64,000 nt of DNA from Isoetes taiwanensis (GCA_021234155.1 JAJEKV010000235.1:124001-188000), one strand, 5' to 3'. Shown: positions 45,953 to 61,448, counted from the stretch's first letter. Translations and numbers: made by a program. Notes: generated from the letters alone by a model not told the origin.

Positions 45953-48507
45953 AGACAGCACTAGCCTTGACAAAAGCCATACTAGCCACTTCTACATACC
46001 GCAGTCAATCCCTTGGTACTGTTATCTATCCGTACGTGTAACCATTTAGGCCATATACGGCACATCAAATCCTTGAGCACACAGAAGAATTAACAAGATA
46101 AACTTTTATATAGATCATAGATCACGATAAATATGGAACATCCAAATTAATGTCCAATGACGGCACATCAGATCCTTGAGCATAAGAGAATTAACAAGAA
46201 AAACCTTTATTGAACTTCAATGTGTTCAATGACTGAAAACTCAAGTGAAACCTTAAATAAGAAAGCATTTCCTTAAGTGAAACAAAGATCAATGTCGAAG
46301 TATTTTGCATGAGAAATAGAATAGCAAATATCTTTCCATATAATATTTCATGTCTTTTGATAACGCAATGAATCACCTGCTTCTTTGGATTACTCAACCA
46401 CTTCAAAATTTCAAGATGCCTTGTTCTGGGATTTCAACTATCAGAATAAGAAAAGTAAACATTGTGCTCAAAATTTATTCTTCTAGAAAGTTAGAAAAAC
46501 AGAGATACTTATCTCGATATTTAGAACCATGTATTAACATGGTCTTAATAAAAATCAGCATTGTAACTTCCTACAAAATCCAAGGAGGTGGAGTTAAGTT
46601 ACCCGCATCCAACCATGCCAAAGTTAGCAATAAACTTGGTAACTAGACAAGGGACGGCAGTGTAAGCTCTAGAACACCACGGCTCATCGGCCACGGGTCA
46701 CCTTGATCATCAATGTTTAGTAATAGATATTTAGAATATCGCTTGTAGTCTTACAAAAAGATTTGATACCGGTTGAGCATATTGCAAAATTTGCATTTAA
46801 GAAAACCCATATATACCGACCTGAATTGGCGTTCGTGGTTTAGAAAGAATCAAAGATAGAGAGTTGTATTTGAGGTTCAAACAAATTTGATATTCCCAAC
46901 ATCATCTTGTTGGTCTTCATTTGTGTCCATTCGTGCAATCCATATGAGCCCACATAGCTTGCCATCTCGTAAATAGTGTGTATGTAGCAAAAGAGAGAGC
47001 TTATGTGTATTTCTTATCAATGTACAAACCCATCGTGAGTAGAGGAAAATGTCCAAGGAAATTCAACGTGATGATTTGGGTGCCTTTTGCACTCTAAAAA
47101 CGCACTACGCTTTTAGCATCGTGAGCAGAGAGCATTGAGGGAGGAAATGTTCAAGCAAACCCAACAAATAGTTTCGATGAAGCTCATATCATAAGACATG
47201 TGTTACAAAGAGAAAATGGGACAGCCGTAAAGGCCGTGATTCAAGACTAGGAAAGGAAGCCTATTTGCACAGTTTAGCAAATGGATATTGGCGGCCATTT
47301 CCGCGCTAAAGGTCACGTGAACCTAATGTAAACATGGAAATTGTTCAAAAGCCCTAAATGTTTAGACCTGTTATTGTCCAAGAAGTTGTATAAACTTGTT
47401 GCCATAAATACTCCCGTTATCACCTCTTCAAATGTCAAATGAAGACATATTCGGTTTAAAAAATGTTAGGAAGCACCAACGTACTAAAAAGCATGCAAGC
47501 CAAGTGCCATCTTGCATGCACTTGCAACTTTATATTTCGAAAAAGGCAACAAGAAAAAGCTTTCCTTACCACCATAAGGTTAGTGTAATGGTAAGATCTA
47601 TATGTAGAAAAATGAAGCAAAATGTGTGAAGATACATACCTTGCTCCCATGTTCAAACCACTTGGTTTTAGAATATTTAAAGACTTGCATGTTTTTTCTC
47701 AAAATGCCATTGTGCCATAATTGTTATCCATCCATGGCCATATTGTAAACTTGAATGCCAATATTAGCTTATGCAATCCCAGCTTAGTCATATATAGTCC
47801 AATATAATAATCATAAAAAAAACCCTACCACCTACCGTAGGTTTAAACTGACCCCAAAATAGGATTAGCTGTAATTATAGGAAGGGCTGACCCCACTATT
47901 ACAGCAGGGGTCAAGCCCAACCCTATATATATTTTAAACCCTTTAAATACTGAATGGAAATACCATTAGAAGCATAAGACTATTTCTAGTCATAGTTGAG
48001 CCAATTGGCTCTATAAAAATAACATGCCGAGTGGCATCATAAAGATAACATGCCTAGTGGCATATAGGGCATAACCCCTTTGCCTAGTAATCATGTTCAA
48101 ATAATGCTTTTGAAGAATTGGACAGTTTCTGAAAACCTTGCAAACGCATAGAGGTTTTGAAATAAAAGATCTCATACCTTTTAATCTGACAATTCTTTAT
48201 CCCATAGTGGACATGCCTCTTGCAACATACTGCCCATCAATATTAGGCATTATTGCCTATGTAAAGGGTTTTTCCTCCAAAGGTGTAACGTGATAATCAA
48301 CCACTATATGAGTCTGCCTGTACAGGAGCACGATTATGTCAATCATCAACACATAGTTTCATAAGATCACCAATAGAACACATAAACTTGACTTTAGATA
48401 TAGGTCAAAGAGAATCTTGATAATTCATCCCTGTGCTTGAAGGACGCCTTTGAAGGACGAGATCGATTAATCGGTAAAACCAATGAATAGAAGTATCTAA
48501 AAAAAAC
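45951..48507. repeat. 2.6-kb tandem array, unit 1
   Basis: Starts CCAGACAGCACTAGCCTTGA. The unit is AT-rich. Small frames repeated in each unit (for example 46406-46191 minus) change length between units, so I do not consider them genes. Compared with unit 2 it lacks about 115 bases present at 50098-50212. It carries many small differences of the type GTGA for AGA. Confidence 0.9.
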
Positions 48508-51209
48508 CCAGACAGCACTAGCCTTGACAAAAGCCATACTAGACACTTCTACATACCCTTGATCAATCCCTTGGTACTGTTATCTATCCGTACATGTAAC
48601 CATTTAGGCCATATCAAGACATCAAATCCTTCAAAGACACGTAAGAATTAACAAGATAAACTTTTATATAGATCACAGATCACGATAAATATGGAACATC
48701 CAAATGAATGTCCAATGACGGCACATCAGATCCTTGAGCATAAGAGAATTAACAAGAAAAACCTTTATTGAACTTAGATGTGTTCAATGACCAAGTGATA
48801 CATTAGACTGAAAACTCAAGTGAAACCTTAAATAAGAAAGCATTTCCTTAAGTGAAACAAAGATCAATGTCGAAGTACCCAAAAGGTAACAATAAAGATT
48901 TTGCATGAGAAATAGAATAGCAAATATCTTTCCATATAATATTCCATGTCTTTTGATAACGCAATGAATCACCTGCTTCTTTGGATTACTCAACCACTTC
49001 AAAATTTCAAGATGCCTTGTTCTGGGATTTCAACTATCAGAATAAGAAAAGTAAACATTGTGCTCAAAATTTATTCTTCTAGAAAGTTAGAAAAACAGAG
49101 ATACTTATCTCGATATTTAGAACCATGTATTAACATGGTCTTAATCTGAAAATCAACATTGTAACTTCCTACAAAAATCCAAGGAGGTGGAGTTCTGGTT
49201 ACCTGCATCCAACCATGCCAAAGTTAGCAATAAACTTGGTAACTAGACAAGGGACGACAGGTAAGCTCTAGAACACCACGGCTCATCGCCGGTCACCTTG
49301 ATCATCAATGTTTAGTAATAGATATTTAGAATATACTGCTTGTAGTCTTACAAAAAGATTTGATACCAGTTGAGCATATTGCAGAATTTGCATTTAAGAA
49401 AACCCATATATACCGACCTGAATTGGCGTTCGTGGTTCAGAAAGAATCAGCATAGAGAGTTGTATTTGAGGTTCTGAAACAAATTTGATATTCCCAACAT
49501 CATCTTGTTGGTCTTCATTTGTGTCCATTCGTGCAATCCATATGAGCCCACATAGCTTGCCATCTCAGAAATAGTGTGTATGTAGCAAAAGAGAGAGCTT
49601 ATGTGTATTTCTTATCACTGTACAAACCCATCAGAGTAGAGGAAAATGTCCAAGGAAATTCAACAGATGATTTGGGTGCCTTTTTGCACTCTAAAACGTA
49701 CCACAGTTTAGCATCAGAGCAGAGCATTGAGGGAGGAAATGTTCAAGCAAACCCAACAAATAGTTTCGATGAAGCTCATATCATAAGACATGTGTTACAG
49801 TAGAAAATGGGACAGCGGAAGGCGCTCAGATTCAAGACTAGGAAAGCCGGAAGCCTATTTGCACAGTTTAGCAAATGGATATTGGCGGCCATTTCCGGCG
49901 CCAAAGGTCACAGACCTAATGCGAAACATGGAAATTGTTCAAAAGCCCTAAATGTTTAGACCTGTTATTGTCCAAGAAGTTGTATAAACTTGTTGCCATA
50001 AATACTCCCGTTATCACCTCTTCAAATGTCAAATGAAGACATATTCGGTTTAAAAAATGTTAGGAAGCACCAACGTACTAAAAAGCATGCAAGCCAAAGA
50101 AGTAGCAAGTCCTATTTGACTATGAAAAAATATCCATCAAGCATGAAATGCTTTAAAAAAAGCCATGCAAGCCAAGGAAGTGGCATGCAAACCAAAATGT
50201 CTAAGCCAAGTGCCATCTTGCATGCACTTGCAACTTTATATTTCGAAAAAGGCAACAAGAAAAAGCTTTCCTTACCACCATAAGGTTAGTGTAATGGTAA
50301 GATCTATATGTAGAAAAATGAAGCAAAATGTGTGAAGATACATACCTTGCTCCCATGTTCAAACCACTTGGTTTTAGAATATTTAAAGACTCGCATGTTT
50401 TTTCTCAAAATGCCATTGTGCCATAATTGTTATCCATCCATGGCCATATTGTAAACTTGAATGCCAATATTAGCTTATGCAATCCCAACTTAGTCATATA
50501 TAGTCCAATATAATAATCATAAAAAAAACCCTACCACCTACCGTAGGATTAAACTGACCCCAAAATAGGATTAGCTGTAATTATAGGAAGGGCTGACCCC
50601 TACTATTACAGCAGGGGTCAAGCCCAACCCTATATATATTTTAAACCCTTTAAATACTGAATGGAAATACCATTAGAAGCATAAGACTATTTCTAGTCAT
50701 ATTTGAGCCAATTGGCTCTATAAAAATAACATGCCGAGTGGCATCATAAAGATAACATGCCTAGTGGCATATAGGGCATAACCCCTTTGCCTAGTAATCA
50801 TGTTCAAATAATGCTTTTGAAGAATTGGACAGTTTCTGAAAACCTTGCAAACGCATAGAGGTTTTGAAATAAAAGATCTCATACCTTTTAATCTGACAAT
50901 TCTTTATCCCATAGTGGACATGCCTCTTGCAACATACTGCCCATCAATATTAGGCATTATTGCCTATGTAAAGGGTTTTCTCCTCCAGTGTATACGTATA
51001 ATCAACCACTATATGAGTCTGCCTGTACAGGAGCACGATTATGTCAATCATCAACTCATAGTTTCATAAGATCACCAATAGAACACATAAACTTGACTTT
51101 AGATATAGGTCAAAGAGAATCTTGATAATTCATCCCTGTGCTTGAAGGACAGCTTGAAGGACAGATGCGACACTGGTAAAACCAATGAATAGAAGTATCT
51201 AAAAAAAAC
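48508..51209. repeat. 2.7-kb tandem array, unit 2
   Basis: Full unit, very similar to unit 1 throughout. It includes the shared start, GGTAACCATTTAGG-type landmarks, TACCGACCTGAATTGGCGTT and GGATTAGCTGTAATTATAGG. No coding gene is recognised. Confidence 0.9.
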
Positions 51210-52346
51210 CCAGACAGCACTAGCCTTGACAAAAGCCATACTAGACACTTCTACATACCGCAGTCAATCCCTTGGTACTGTTATCTATCCGTACATGTAA
51301 CCATTTAGGCCATATACGGCACATCAAATCCTTCAGCACACAGAAGAATTAACAAGATAAACTTTTATATAGATCACAGATCACGATAAATATGGAACAT
51401 CCAAATGAATGTCCAATGACGGCACATCAGATCCTTGAGCATAAGAGAATTAACAAGAAAAACCTTTATTGAACTTCAATGTGTTCAATGACCAAGTGAT
51501 ACATTAGACTGAAAACTCAAGTGAAACCTTAAATAAGAAAGCATTTCCTTAAGTGAAACAAAGATCAATGTCGAAGTACCCAAAAGGTAACAATAAAGAT
51601 TTTGCATGAGAAATAGAATAGCAAATATCTTTCCATATAATATTCCATGTCTTTTGATAACGCAATGAATCACCTGCTTCTTTGGATTACTCAACCACTT
51701 CAAAATTTCAAGATGCCTTGTTGTGGGATTTCAACTATCAGAATAAGAAAAGTAAACATTGTGCTCAAAATTTATTCTTCTAGAAAGTTAGAAAAACAGA
51801 GATACTTATCTCGATATTTAGAACCATGTATTAACATGGTCTTAATCTGAAAATCAACATTGTAACTTCCTACAAAAATCCAAGGAGGTGGAGTTAAGTT
51901 ACCGTGATCCAACCATGCCAAAGTTAGCAATAAACTTGGTAACTAGACAAGGGACGACAGTGTAAGTTCTAGAACACTCACGCTCATCACGGCCACCTTG
52001 ATCGCCAATGTTTAGTAATAGATATTTAGAATATACTGCTTGTAGTCTTACAAAAGATTTGATACCGGTTGAGCATATTGCGAATTTGCATTTAAGAAAA
52101 CCCATATATACCGAGCCTGAATTGGCGTTCAGTGGTTCGAAAAGAATCAAAGATAGAGAGTTGTATTTGAGGTTCTGAAACAAATTTGATATTCCCAACA
52201 TCATCTTGTTGGTCTTCATTTGTGTCCATTCGTGCAATCCATATGAGCCCACATAGCTTGCCATCTCAGAAATAGTGTGTATGTAGCAAAAGAGAGAGCT
52301 TATGTGTATTTCTTATCACTGTACAAACCCATCAGAGTAGAGGAAA
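51210..52346. repeat. tandem array, unit 3, left part
   Basis: Matches unit 2 from its start to GTAGAGGAAAATGT, where the gypsy element begins. Confidence 0.9.
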
Positions 52347-54189
52347 ATGTAAGTTAGGATTGCCTATCTGTGATTTGCAAACAAAGATCACAGTTGTTCA
52401 GGGTATGCACAGGTACAAAAGGATGGAAGAGATCCTTTGGCAGAGTACAGGATTCATAATGGGTTATTACTCTACCGAAATCGTACTTGTGTTACACAAG
52501 CATACAGGTTGAAGGTTATACAGGAATGTCATGAACCTCCATATTCTGGTCATAGAGGAATTCAAGCTACTTTGGCAACCGTTAAAAGACGTTTCTTTTG
52601 GCCAAAGCTTGAAAGGGATGTAAGAAAATATGTCGAAGCCTGTCTTATTTGTCAACAAGTAAAAGCTTCTACTGGTAAGCCTGCTGGATTAGTACAGCCT
52701 TTGCCTATTCCCGAGAAACCATGGAAGCATATTACCATGGATTTTGTTCAAGGGTTACCGAAGACTATCCACAAGAATGATCAAATTTGGACAGTAGTAG
52801 ACAGATTGTCTAAACAGGCTCATTTTATTCCCTGTAAATCTAGCATGACTGCTCCGCAAGCAAGCAAGATTTTCTTAAAGGAAATATTTAAGGTCCATGG
52901 GATGCCAGATGCAATCATAACAGATAGGGATCCCCTATTCTGTAGCAAATTTTGGGGTGGACTTATGAAAAACTTAGGCACGACTCTAAAGTATTCCACT
53001 GCATATCACCCCCAGACGGATGGTCAGACTGAAGTAGTAAATCGAGTTATTGAGGATATGCTGAGATCTTATGTTGCTGAAAGGAAAAACCAGTGGGAAG
53101 AATATCTTTATCTCTTGAAGTTTGCCTATAATAACACCGGACACTCCGTTACCCAAAGAACTCCTTTGAAGTGGTGTACGATATTCTTTTGAATCCCCAA
53201 TTGCTAAACTTGGTGGAGAAGTACCTGCCTCCGATGAAGCCACTACCGACTTTGCAGATATCTTGCGAGAGGTAAAAACTCGAATCCAGAAAAGTCAGGA
53301 ATTGATGGCTTCCAAGCTTGCAAAGAAACGAAAAAGGGTTGCTTACAAAAAAGATCAATGGGTTTGGATTCACCTTCCAAAGAAGCGTCTACGGAAGATG
53401 GGTAATCGGTATGTAAAACCGCCCCTAGGTATTATGGTCCATTCCAAGTTGACGACAAAGTTGGTGAGAATGCTTATCGTTTACATTTATATGGAAAATG
53501 GACTAACTTGCACCCAGTTTTTAATGTGGGAATACTGAAACCCTATAAGGGAAGTGAAATTTCTCCTGAGATTTTGCAAGAGAATGGAGCAATCGGAACC
53601 TCCCAACATTAAAGATGATGAAGAGGTCTTTGGAACCGGAGAAAATATTGACACATCAAGATAAGGAGACTAGAAGTTCCTCTTATCGGAAGGTATCTCG
53701 TGAAATTTAAATTTCATCCCATCCACGATGCGATGCCCGGTATTCTAGGGTGCAATTAAAAGAATACGGCTCCCTTGGTGGACGAATCTGAAAGAACTTT
53801 GCAAGAATAATAGGCAAAGTTCAAGACCTACAAAACTTATATTTGGAATTCCATAATATTAATATTATTGCAGTTATTTTATTGATAAAATATCTAAATA
53901 TTGATATGCATAGAATTCTTTACTAACGATTGTAAAGATAATAAGACCTCTAACTGAATTGAGGTCACCCCTAACGAAAAAGGGGAACGAAAAATCCTCT
54001 AAAGGAATTGAGGTAAGGAAACGAAAAATCCTCTAAAGGAATTGAGGTCATTTCTAACTGAACTGAAATGGGAAATTCGTAACCTTTAAAAGAACTAAGG
54101 TTCTAAAAATTAAATATCCTTAACAGAATTAGGATAGACAATCTTTCCTCGAGGTTAACGTGGACGTTTAACCTCGGGAAGGGAAGGAT
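52347..54189 (+). mobile_element. gypsy chromovirus copy C, 5'-truncated pol
   Basis: The open frame 52437-53192 carries the integrase zinc finger (HRGIQATLATVKRRFFWPKL; CLICQQ) and an intact D,D,E core: WKHITMDFVQGLP, DAIITDRDPLFCSKFW, YHPQTDGQTEVVNRVIEDML. A frameshift near 53165 is followed by the C-terminal part (KKRKRVAYKKDQWVWIHLPK; YYGPFQVDDKVGENAYRLHL; LHPVFNVGILKPYKG). A worn chromodomain-like stretch follows near 53690-53790 (YLVKFKFHPIHDA; QLKEYGSL). Gag, protease, RT and RNase H are missing. From 53830 to 54170 there is a 3' untranslated stretch with repeated GAATTGAGGT units. A polypurine tract (GGGAAGGGAAGGAT) ends at 54189. Confidence 0.9.
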
Positions 54190-54838
54190 TGTTACGGCTA
54201 AATGCCGGCTAGGGGGAGTGGCTCGCACACGTTGCCTATATCCGGGGTTAATAATTCAAGGTTAGCAATTAGTGGTTAATGGTAGGATATTTGTATAAAA
54301 CCTTTGGGATTATATGGGGTAAGATACTATTTAAAGGTTCAATGGATATTATTAATTTTAACCTTGACGTATCGATAACGGGTCGCTGACCGACATGTTG
54401 TAATCAACCCGGACCCATATCAGAGCCTCCGGATTTAGCCAAAAAGGGTCGATTGACCCAGGAAGAAGGCCGAATCCAAGATAATTATGGCCGATCTGCT
54501 ATTTCCAGTGGTTACTTACCTTTTTGGATAGTTATTTGTGTAAGAAAGGCTTTTCCGGAAATAGGTGATCTTGCTCTATATAAGTAACTGTTTCCTTCAT
54601 CTGAGGTAAGAAAGATCCGGATGAGGGCCAGTGATAATCCTCTGCCTTGACCTAGAAACCGTTAGTGAGTTAGTTTCCTATCATTGCTAAGTTTTACTGA
54701 TTGTGTTGTGGAGAGCATGATAACGAATTCATGCTGTTAGCCTGAGCCCGGTTGGGTGGTTATCTCTTTCCTAAAGATTGGAGAGATTTGCTAGTTGATT
54801 GTTTTGGTTTTTAGCTTAAGTTATCCTTCGTTGTATCA
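54190..54838 (+). mobile_element. 3' LTR of gypsy copy C
   Basis: Starts TGTTACGGCTAAATGCC right after the polypurine tract and ends TTGTATCA at 54838, where array sequence resumes. It is 649 bases long with TG...CA ends. CTCTATATAAGTAAC near 54573 is a likely TATA region. No matching 5' LTR is in the window. Confidence 0.75.
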
Positions 54839-55495
54839 CTGACCCCAAAATAGGATTAGCTGTAATTATAGGAAGGGCTGACCCCTACTATTACAGCAGG
54901 GGTCAAGCCCAACCCTATATATATTTTAAACCCTTTAAATACTGAATGGAAATACCATTAGAAGCATAAGACTATTTCTAGTCATATTTGAGCCAATTGG
55001 CTCTATAAAAATAACATGCCGAGTGGCATCATAAAGATAACATGCCTAGTGGCATATAGGGCATAACCCCTTTGCCTAGTAATCATGTTCAAATAATGCT
55101 TTTGAAGAATTGGACAGTTTCCGAAAACCTTGCAAACGCATAGAGGTTTTGAAATAAAAGATCTCATACCTTTTAATCTGACAATTCTTTATCCCATAGT
55201 GGACATGCCTCTTGCAACATAACGCCCATCAATATTAGGCATTATTGCCTATGTAAAGGGTTTTCTCCTCCAAAGGTATAATTATAATCAACCACTATAT
55301 GAGTCTGCCTGTACAGGAGCACGATTATGTCAATCATCAACACATAGTTTCATAAGATCACCAATAGAACACATAAACTTGACTTTAGATATAGGTCAAA
55401 GAGAATCTTGATAATTCATCCCTGTGCTTGAAGGACAGCTTGAAGGACAGATGCGACACTGGTAAAACCAATGAATAGAAGTATCTAAAAAAAAC
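54839..55495. repeat. tandem array, unit 3, right part
   Basis: Resumes at CTGACCCCAAAATAGGATTA and runs to the unit end. Relative to unit 2, about 900 bases between the two parts of unit 3 are gone, so the gypsy element did not simply insert. Confidence 0.9.
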
Positions 55496-55670
55496 CCAGA
55501 CAACACTAGCCTTGACAAAAGCCATACTAGACACTTCTACATACCGCAGTCAATCCCTTGGTACTGTTATCTATCCGTACATGTAACCATTTAGGCCATA
55601 TACGGCACATCAAATCCTTGAGCACACAGAAGAATTAATACACAGAAGTCCAATATAATAATCATAAAAA
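55496..55670. repeat. tandem array, partial unit 4
   Basis: Starts like the other units, then jumps at about 55636 to the later motif GTCCAATATAATAATCATAA and stops at an A-run. It has an internal deletion and a truncation. Confidence 0.8.
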
Positions 55671-56111
55671 AAAAAAAAACGGGCGCTTATTTTATACGGC
55701 GGACTAAGTGCACTGAATGCAAAATACGCTCCTAACTTTCGATTCTGAACACCCAATCCACAGGCAGCGCACCTTTTGAATTCTAGCCTCAGGGTCGCCA
55801 TTTTGACCACGGGAAACATGCCCCCCCCAGGGTATTTGGGATGTGCCCGAGCCGTTGGAGCCATTTTTGCCTTCATCCGAGCTACCTATTAAAAGTTATG
55901 GCCCATCTAAACCTGGGTCCTCAAACTACACCTTTTTCCCTCCAAAGTCACCCTAAACTTCCTAAATCTCAAACAATTTGTTACATCAACCTAGCACAAG
56001 ACTAAATCACCGAAAAGTTAGGCAGTCCAACTAGCTTGAACTCTCACGCAACTACCGAATTAACGGGTTAAAAATTTGGTTAGTGCTATGATTTCGGTCA
56101 GCCAAAATCAC
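55671..56111 (-). mobile_element. retroelement leader (internal region after primer site)
   Basis: In minus sense this stretch follows the primer site at 56112-56124. It has no protein-like frame. It is cut off by the tandem array, so gag and pol of this element are absent. Confidence 0.55.
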
Positions 56112-56124
56112 GGCTCTGATACCA
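56112..56124 (-). promoter_or_regulatory. tRNA-iMet primer binding site
   Basis: On the minus strand TGGTATCAGAGCC, complementary to the 3' end of plant initiator Met-tRNA, lies one base inside the LTR end. It fixes the orientation of this LTR family. Confidence 0.9.
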
Positions 56125-56125
56125 C

Positions 56126-57685
56126 TGTGACGCTCCCCGAACATATACGGCGCTCAGGACGTATACATACAGAGACTTCCCCCTCCCATGGCAATCAGCT
56201 CACCATGAGCAGGGCCCTCCGTCTAACTCGGACCATCCATGGAAAGATGCCCGGGTGAAGGACACGGAGGTGTCATTTGGCCCACGCCTTCAATGGGACT
56301 CCTAAGTCGCGAAAGCGTGAATACAAGGTTAGCACACAGCATAATCATATAATAAATAACCATCACGAAGGGTGGCACATCCATCCAACTGATGATAACA
56401 GAGAAGATACATCTAATGCTAAAGAAAACATCCCAAACCCAAGGTTCTACCCCGGCTCAGACTCCAATGGGGATCGACCGGGACGGCTAGGGTCTCGTGA
56501 GATCAGGCACGTAATCTTAACATGGCGTTGGCTGGCATAGAACATTGGCTAGGGTTGTCCACTCCATCCGCCCCTCCTGTGCACCCTTTGTAGATGAGCT
56601 AAATCAAGCTATGGCGCCATTGTAGCCTTCCGGAGACGCAATCCTAAGGAATCACCCTTCGGGACTACTCCGGGTTACATCTCCCCGGTCCGATGAGGCA
56701 GGTCAGAGAAGTGTCCCTTCCCAGGGTCGCAGTGAATCCATGGGTGAGCTAGAGAACACGTGCCGCATCAGCGACCCCCGCATCCGTACCCGACCTACTC
56801 CCCTAACTTTATCTTCAAAGTACAGGATGATCACACCACTATACCCAGGGAGTGTCAGACCCATACCCGCCCTCACGCGGACCTAACTATTAGGCCTAGC
56901 TCACCGAATGAGTCCCCGTAGCCTTTTATGCTCAGGCGAGACCCCACCTCACACTTCATCACTACGGCCCCTTATCTGGTGCTTCAATGATGCCATAGAT
57001 TCCACAGCTCGGTGGGCTCTTGTACACAGGCCGTAATTACTAGGTATTACTGGAGCTAATAGAAACATACTAATAAACATAGGTTACAGAGGTCTCTACC
57101 CCCCTTAATCCCTGTTTTCTGGAAGAACTAACAGAGATACTACCAAAGATACATCCATCCATCCATCACAGTGCATAATCAAGAGTTGAGAACAATTCTA
57201 ACTATCAACACAAGGGTTAATCCACATCAAAGATCAACAAAGAAGCCTGGCAGAGGCGCTAGCCCTAGAAATACCAAATTAACCTATTCACTAACCCGAA
57301 TTCCGACTAGAACCGTTGTCACGTGGGATCTCCATATTCGAATGGCCTGGGCGCTCAGCTGCTCCTCCTGGGTTCGATTTGGGGCAAATTGGGATAGGGA
57401 TCCAATTTGCTGCCTCAAATTAGCATCCTCCTCCTGGCCAATCGAGTTTGGCCAGGTGTGCTCTATCTAATTAATTAATTAGCTTAATTTAGTTAGCTTA
57501 ATTAAGTTAATTAGACAATTATCCCTTAATTATAGGCAATTATCCTTTAATTAAACCCTTATTAATTTAGCATAGCTAAATTAATCCTTTGTGGTTAGGT
57601 TACATACCCCCATGATGGCGTATCCTCGGCCCGTGACGTGTCAGTATATTTATACATACACCGTATAAATATGTGGAACGTCACA
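56126..57685 (-). mobile_element. complete 5' LTR, recurring family
   Basis: In minus sense it begins TGTGACGTTCCACATATTTA at 57685 and ends GGGGAGCGTCACA at 56126, with an imperfect terminal inverted repeat TGTGACG/CGTCACA, and it is followed by the primer site. It is 1560 bases long. This is the reference copy for the fragments at 11.9-13.1, 33.4-34.1 and 43.6-44.3 kb. Confidence 0.85.
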
Positions 57686-57689
57686 CGTC

Positions 57690-59138
57690 CCGTCCTCTAG
57701 GGGTCCCTATATCAGCGGAAGCAAAACATATAAACATAAGCATTAGCAATAATATGACAACAATAAACTACCCCGTAGGATAGTGATAATCCATCCATCC
57801 ATGTCATCGAATATAACAATACAACAAATGCATCAAATAGGCTCCTACCCAGGGCTCAGACTCAAGGGGAGTCGACCGACTACCGGGGCCTCCGATGATA
57901 GAATGTAATCGAAGTTATGACAATAGACAATGGCTAGAGTTGACCTCTCCATCCGCCCCTCCTGTGCATACTTTGCAGATAGGCTAAATCAGGCTCGATG
58001 TGATCAGAACTCCGCAGAGACATAATCCCATGGTATCACCCAACAAGACTACTCCGGGTTGCATCTCCCCGGTCCGATGAGGTAGGAAGGGTTGCATCTC
58101 CCCCTCCCGAGTGCAGTGGCTCCATGGGCGGCTAGAGGATCGCGGGCGACACACGCCCATACCCGACCAACTCCCCAAAACAAGAGCCAAGCCGACACTT
58201 GCAACTCTTGAGAGTCGTATGACACCATTAACTCCAGAAGTGTGGGACCCATACCCGCCCCCACACGGTGACCGACTATGAGCCTAGCCCGCTATGAGTC
58301 CCCAAGAGCGCTGGGCTCAAGCGGGGACCTCCCTCCACTTTGCCGCTGACCCCGTTATGTGGTGCTCAGTCACTCCATAGACTCCGTAGCCAGGTGGGCT
58401 CTATGCACATCTTTGCATAATAATGGGAACTAATGGGTCTAAACTAGGAGCATCATCTAAATAATGGCTACTAGGTCTCTACCCCCCTTCCCAATACACA
58501 AGAGGTGCAAACATAAGATCAACCATCATCATATATCAACATAACATGATAAATAACAAGAATAACAACTGATCCTAATCACATACATCTGACTTATAGG
58601 TAGGGTTCATTGATTAGGGTTCATGCTCAGAACTATAGGTTCTAGAATGGCTCTACTAGGACACAATATGCAACTCCCTGGAGTCTACTCAAGTACCGCC
58701 TCACGAGCCGCCGCTGCCCCCTCGTTCTCCATCTCTAGCAGGTGGTTCGAGTAGATGTTCCTCCTCTGCTAGGCTCGAGCTTTCGGACTGCTACTGCAAC
58801 CTTGGCTGTCGAAGACGATCCTCGAATCAGAGCAATGGGCACGAATTGGTGGATCGGAAGTTGGTGGAGCCAAAAGTGGTCTAGGTTTAGGGTTTGGCCT
58901 TTTATGTGTTAGGGTTCACATGAGGGCCACTTGGCTCCAATAGGGCGCGTCCATGTGGCGGGTCACCTATAGAGTGAAGTCACGTGGAATGGATCACCTC
59001 CTAAGGTTGGCTAAGTTATGTAAATAACTTGGCCATGCCCCCACACTTGGTGCATACAAGTCTACTAATGTAGATTTGTATAGTGACTAGGGCCTAGGAT
59101 ATACGTATTTATATCGTATATTCTAGGGGAACGTCACA
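57690..59138 (-). mobile_element. 3' LTR of a second, related element
   Basis: In minus sense it starts TGTGACGTTCCCCTAGAATA at 59138, directly after a polypurine tract. It runs to about 57690, next to the start of the other LTR. It shares blocks with that LTR (GCATCTCCCCGGTCCGATGA in plus; CTCCATCCGCCCCTCCTGTG) but differs elsewhere, so it is a different subfamily. The boundary at 57686-57690 is uncertain. Confidence 0.7.
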
Positions 59139-59152
59139 TTCTCCCCCCTTAG
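59139..59152 (-). promoter_or_regulatory. polypurine tract
   Basis: CTAAGGGGGGAGAA on the minus strand directly precedes the LTR start. The same arrangement is seen at 14879-14892. It is the plus-strand primer for reverse transcription. Confidence 0.75.
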
Positions 59153-59280
59153 CATAATGCTATCCTCAGCATTACGTAAGGTGAAACGAACTTGCGTCAA
59201 CATTATGCAACAATAACAATATTTAAGTTAACACTTAGAATTCATTATGGAAATAACTTTTGATGTTTAATTATATCCAG

Positions 59281-61334
<2,054 letters not shown>

Positions 61335-61448
61335 GTGTCTTCTTATGCCTCTTTCCAGCCCAATTTTCTCTTTTCCTCCATCTTTTTTTATAATTGTCTT
61401 TCTCTGCGTTACTTTTGCCCTTTGTTGCTTTCTCCTGAGCTTTTTCTA

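Noticed and set aside
46191-52264. Small genes repeated in each unit of the tandem array
   Set aside because: Frames of 62-121 codons change length and end between units and show no conserved protein motif.
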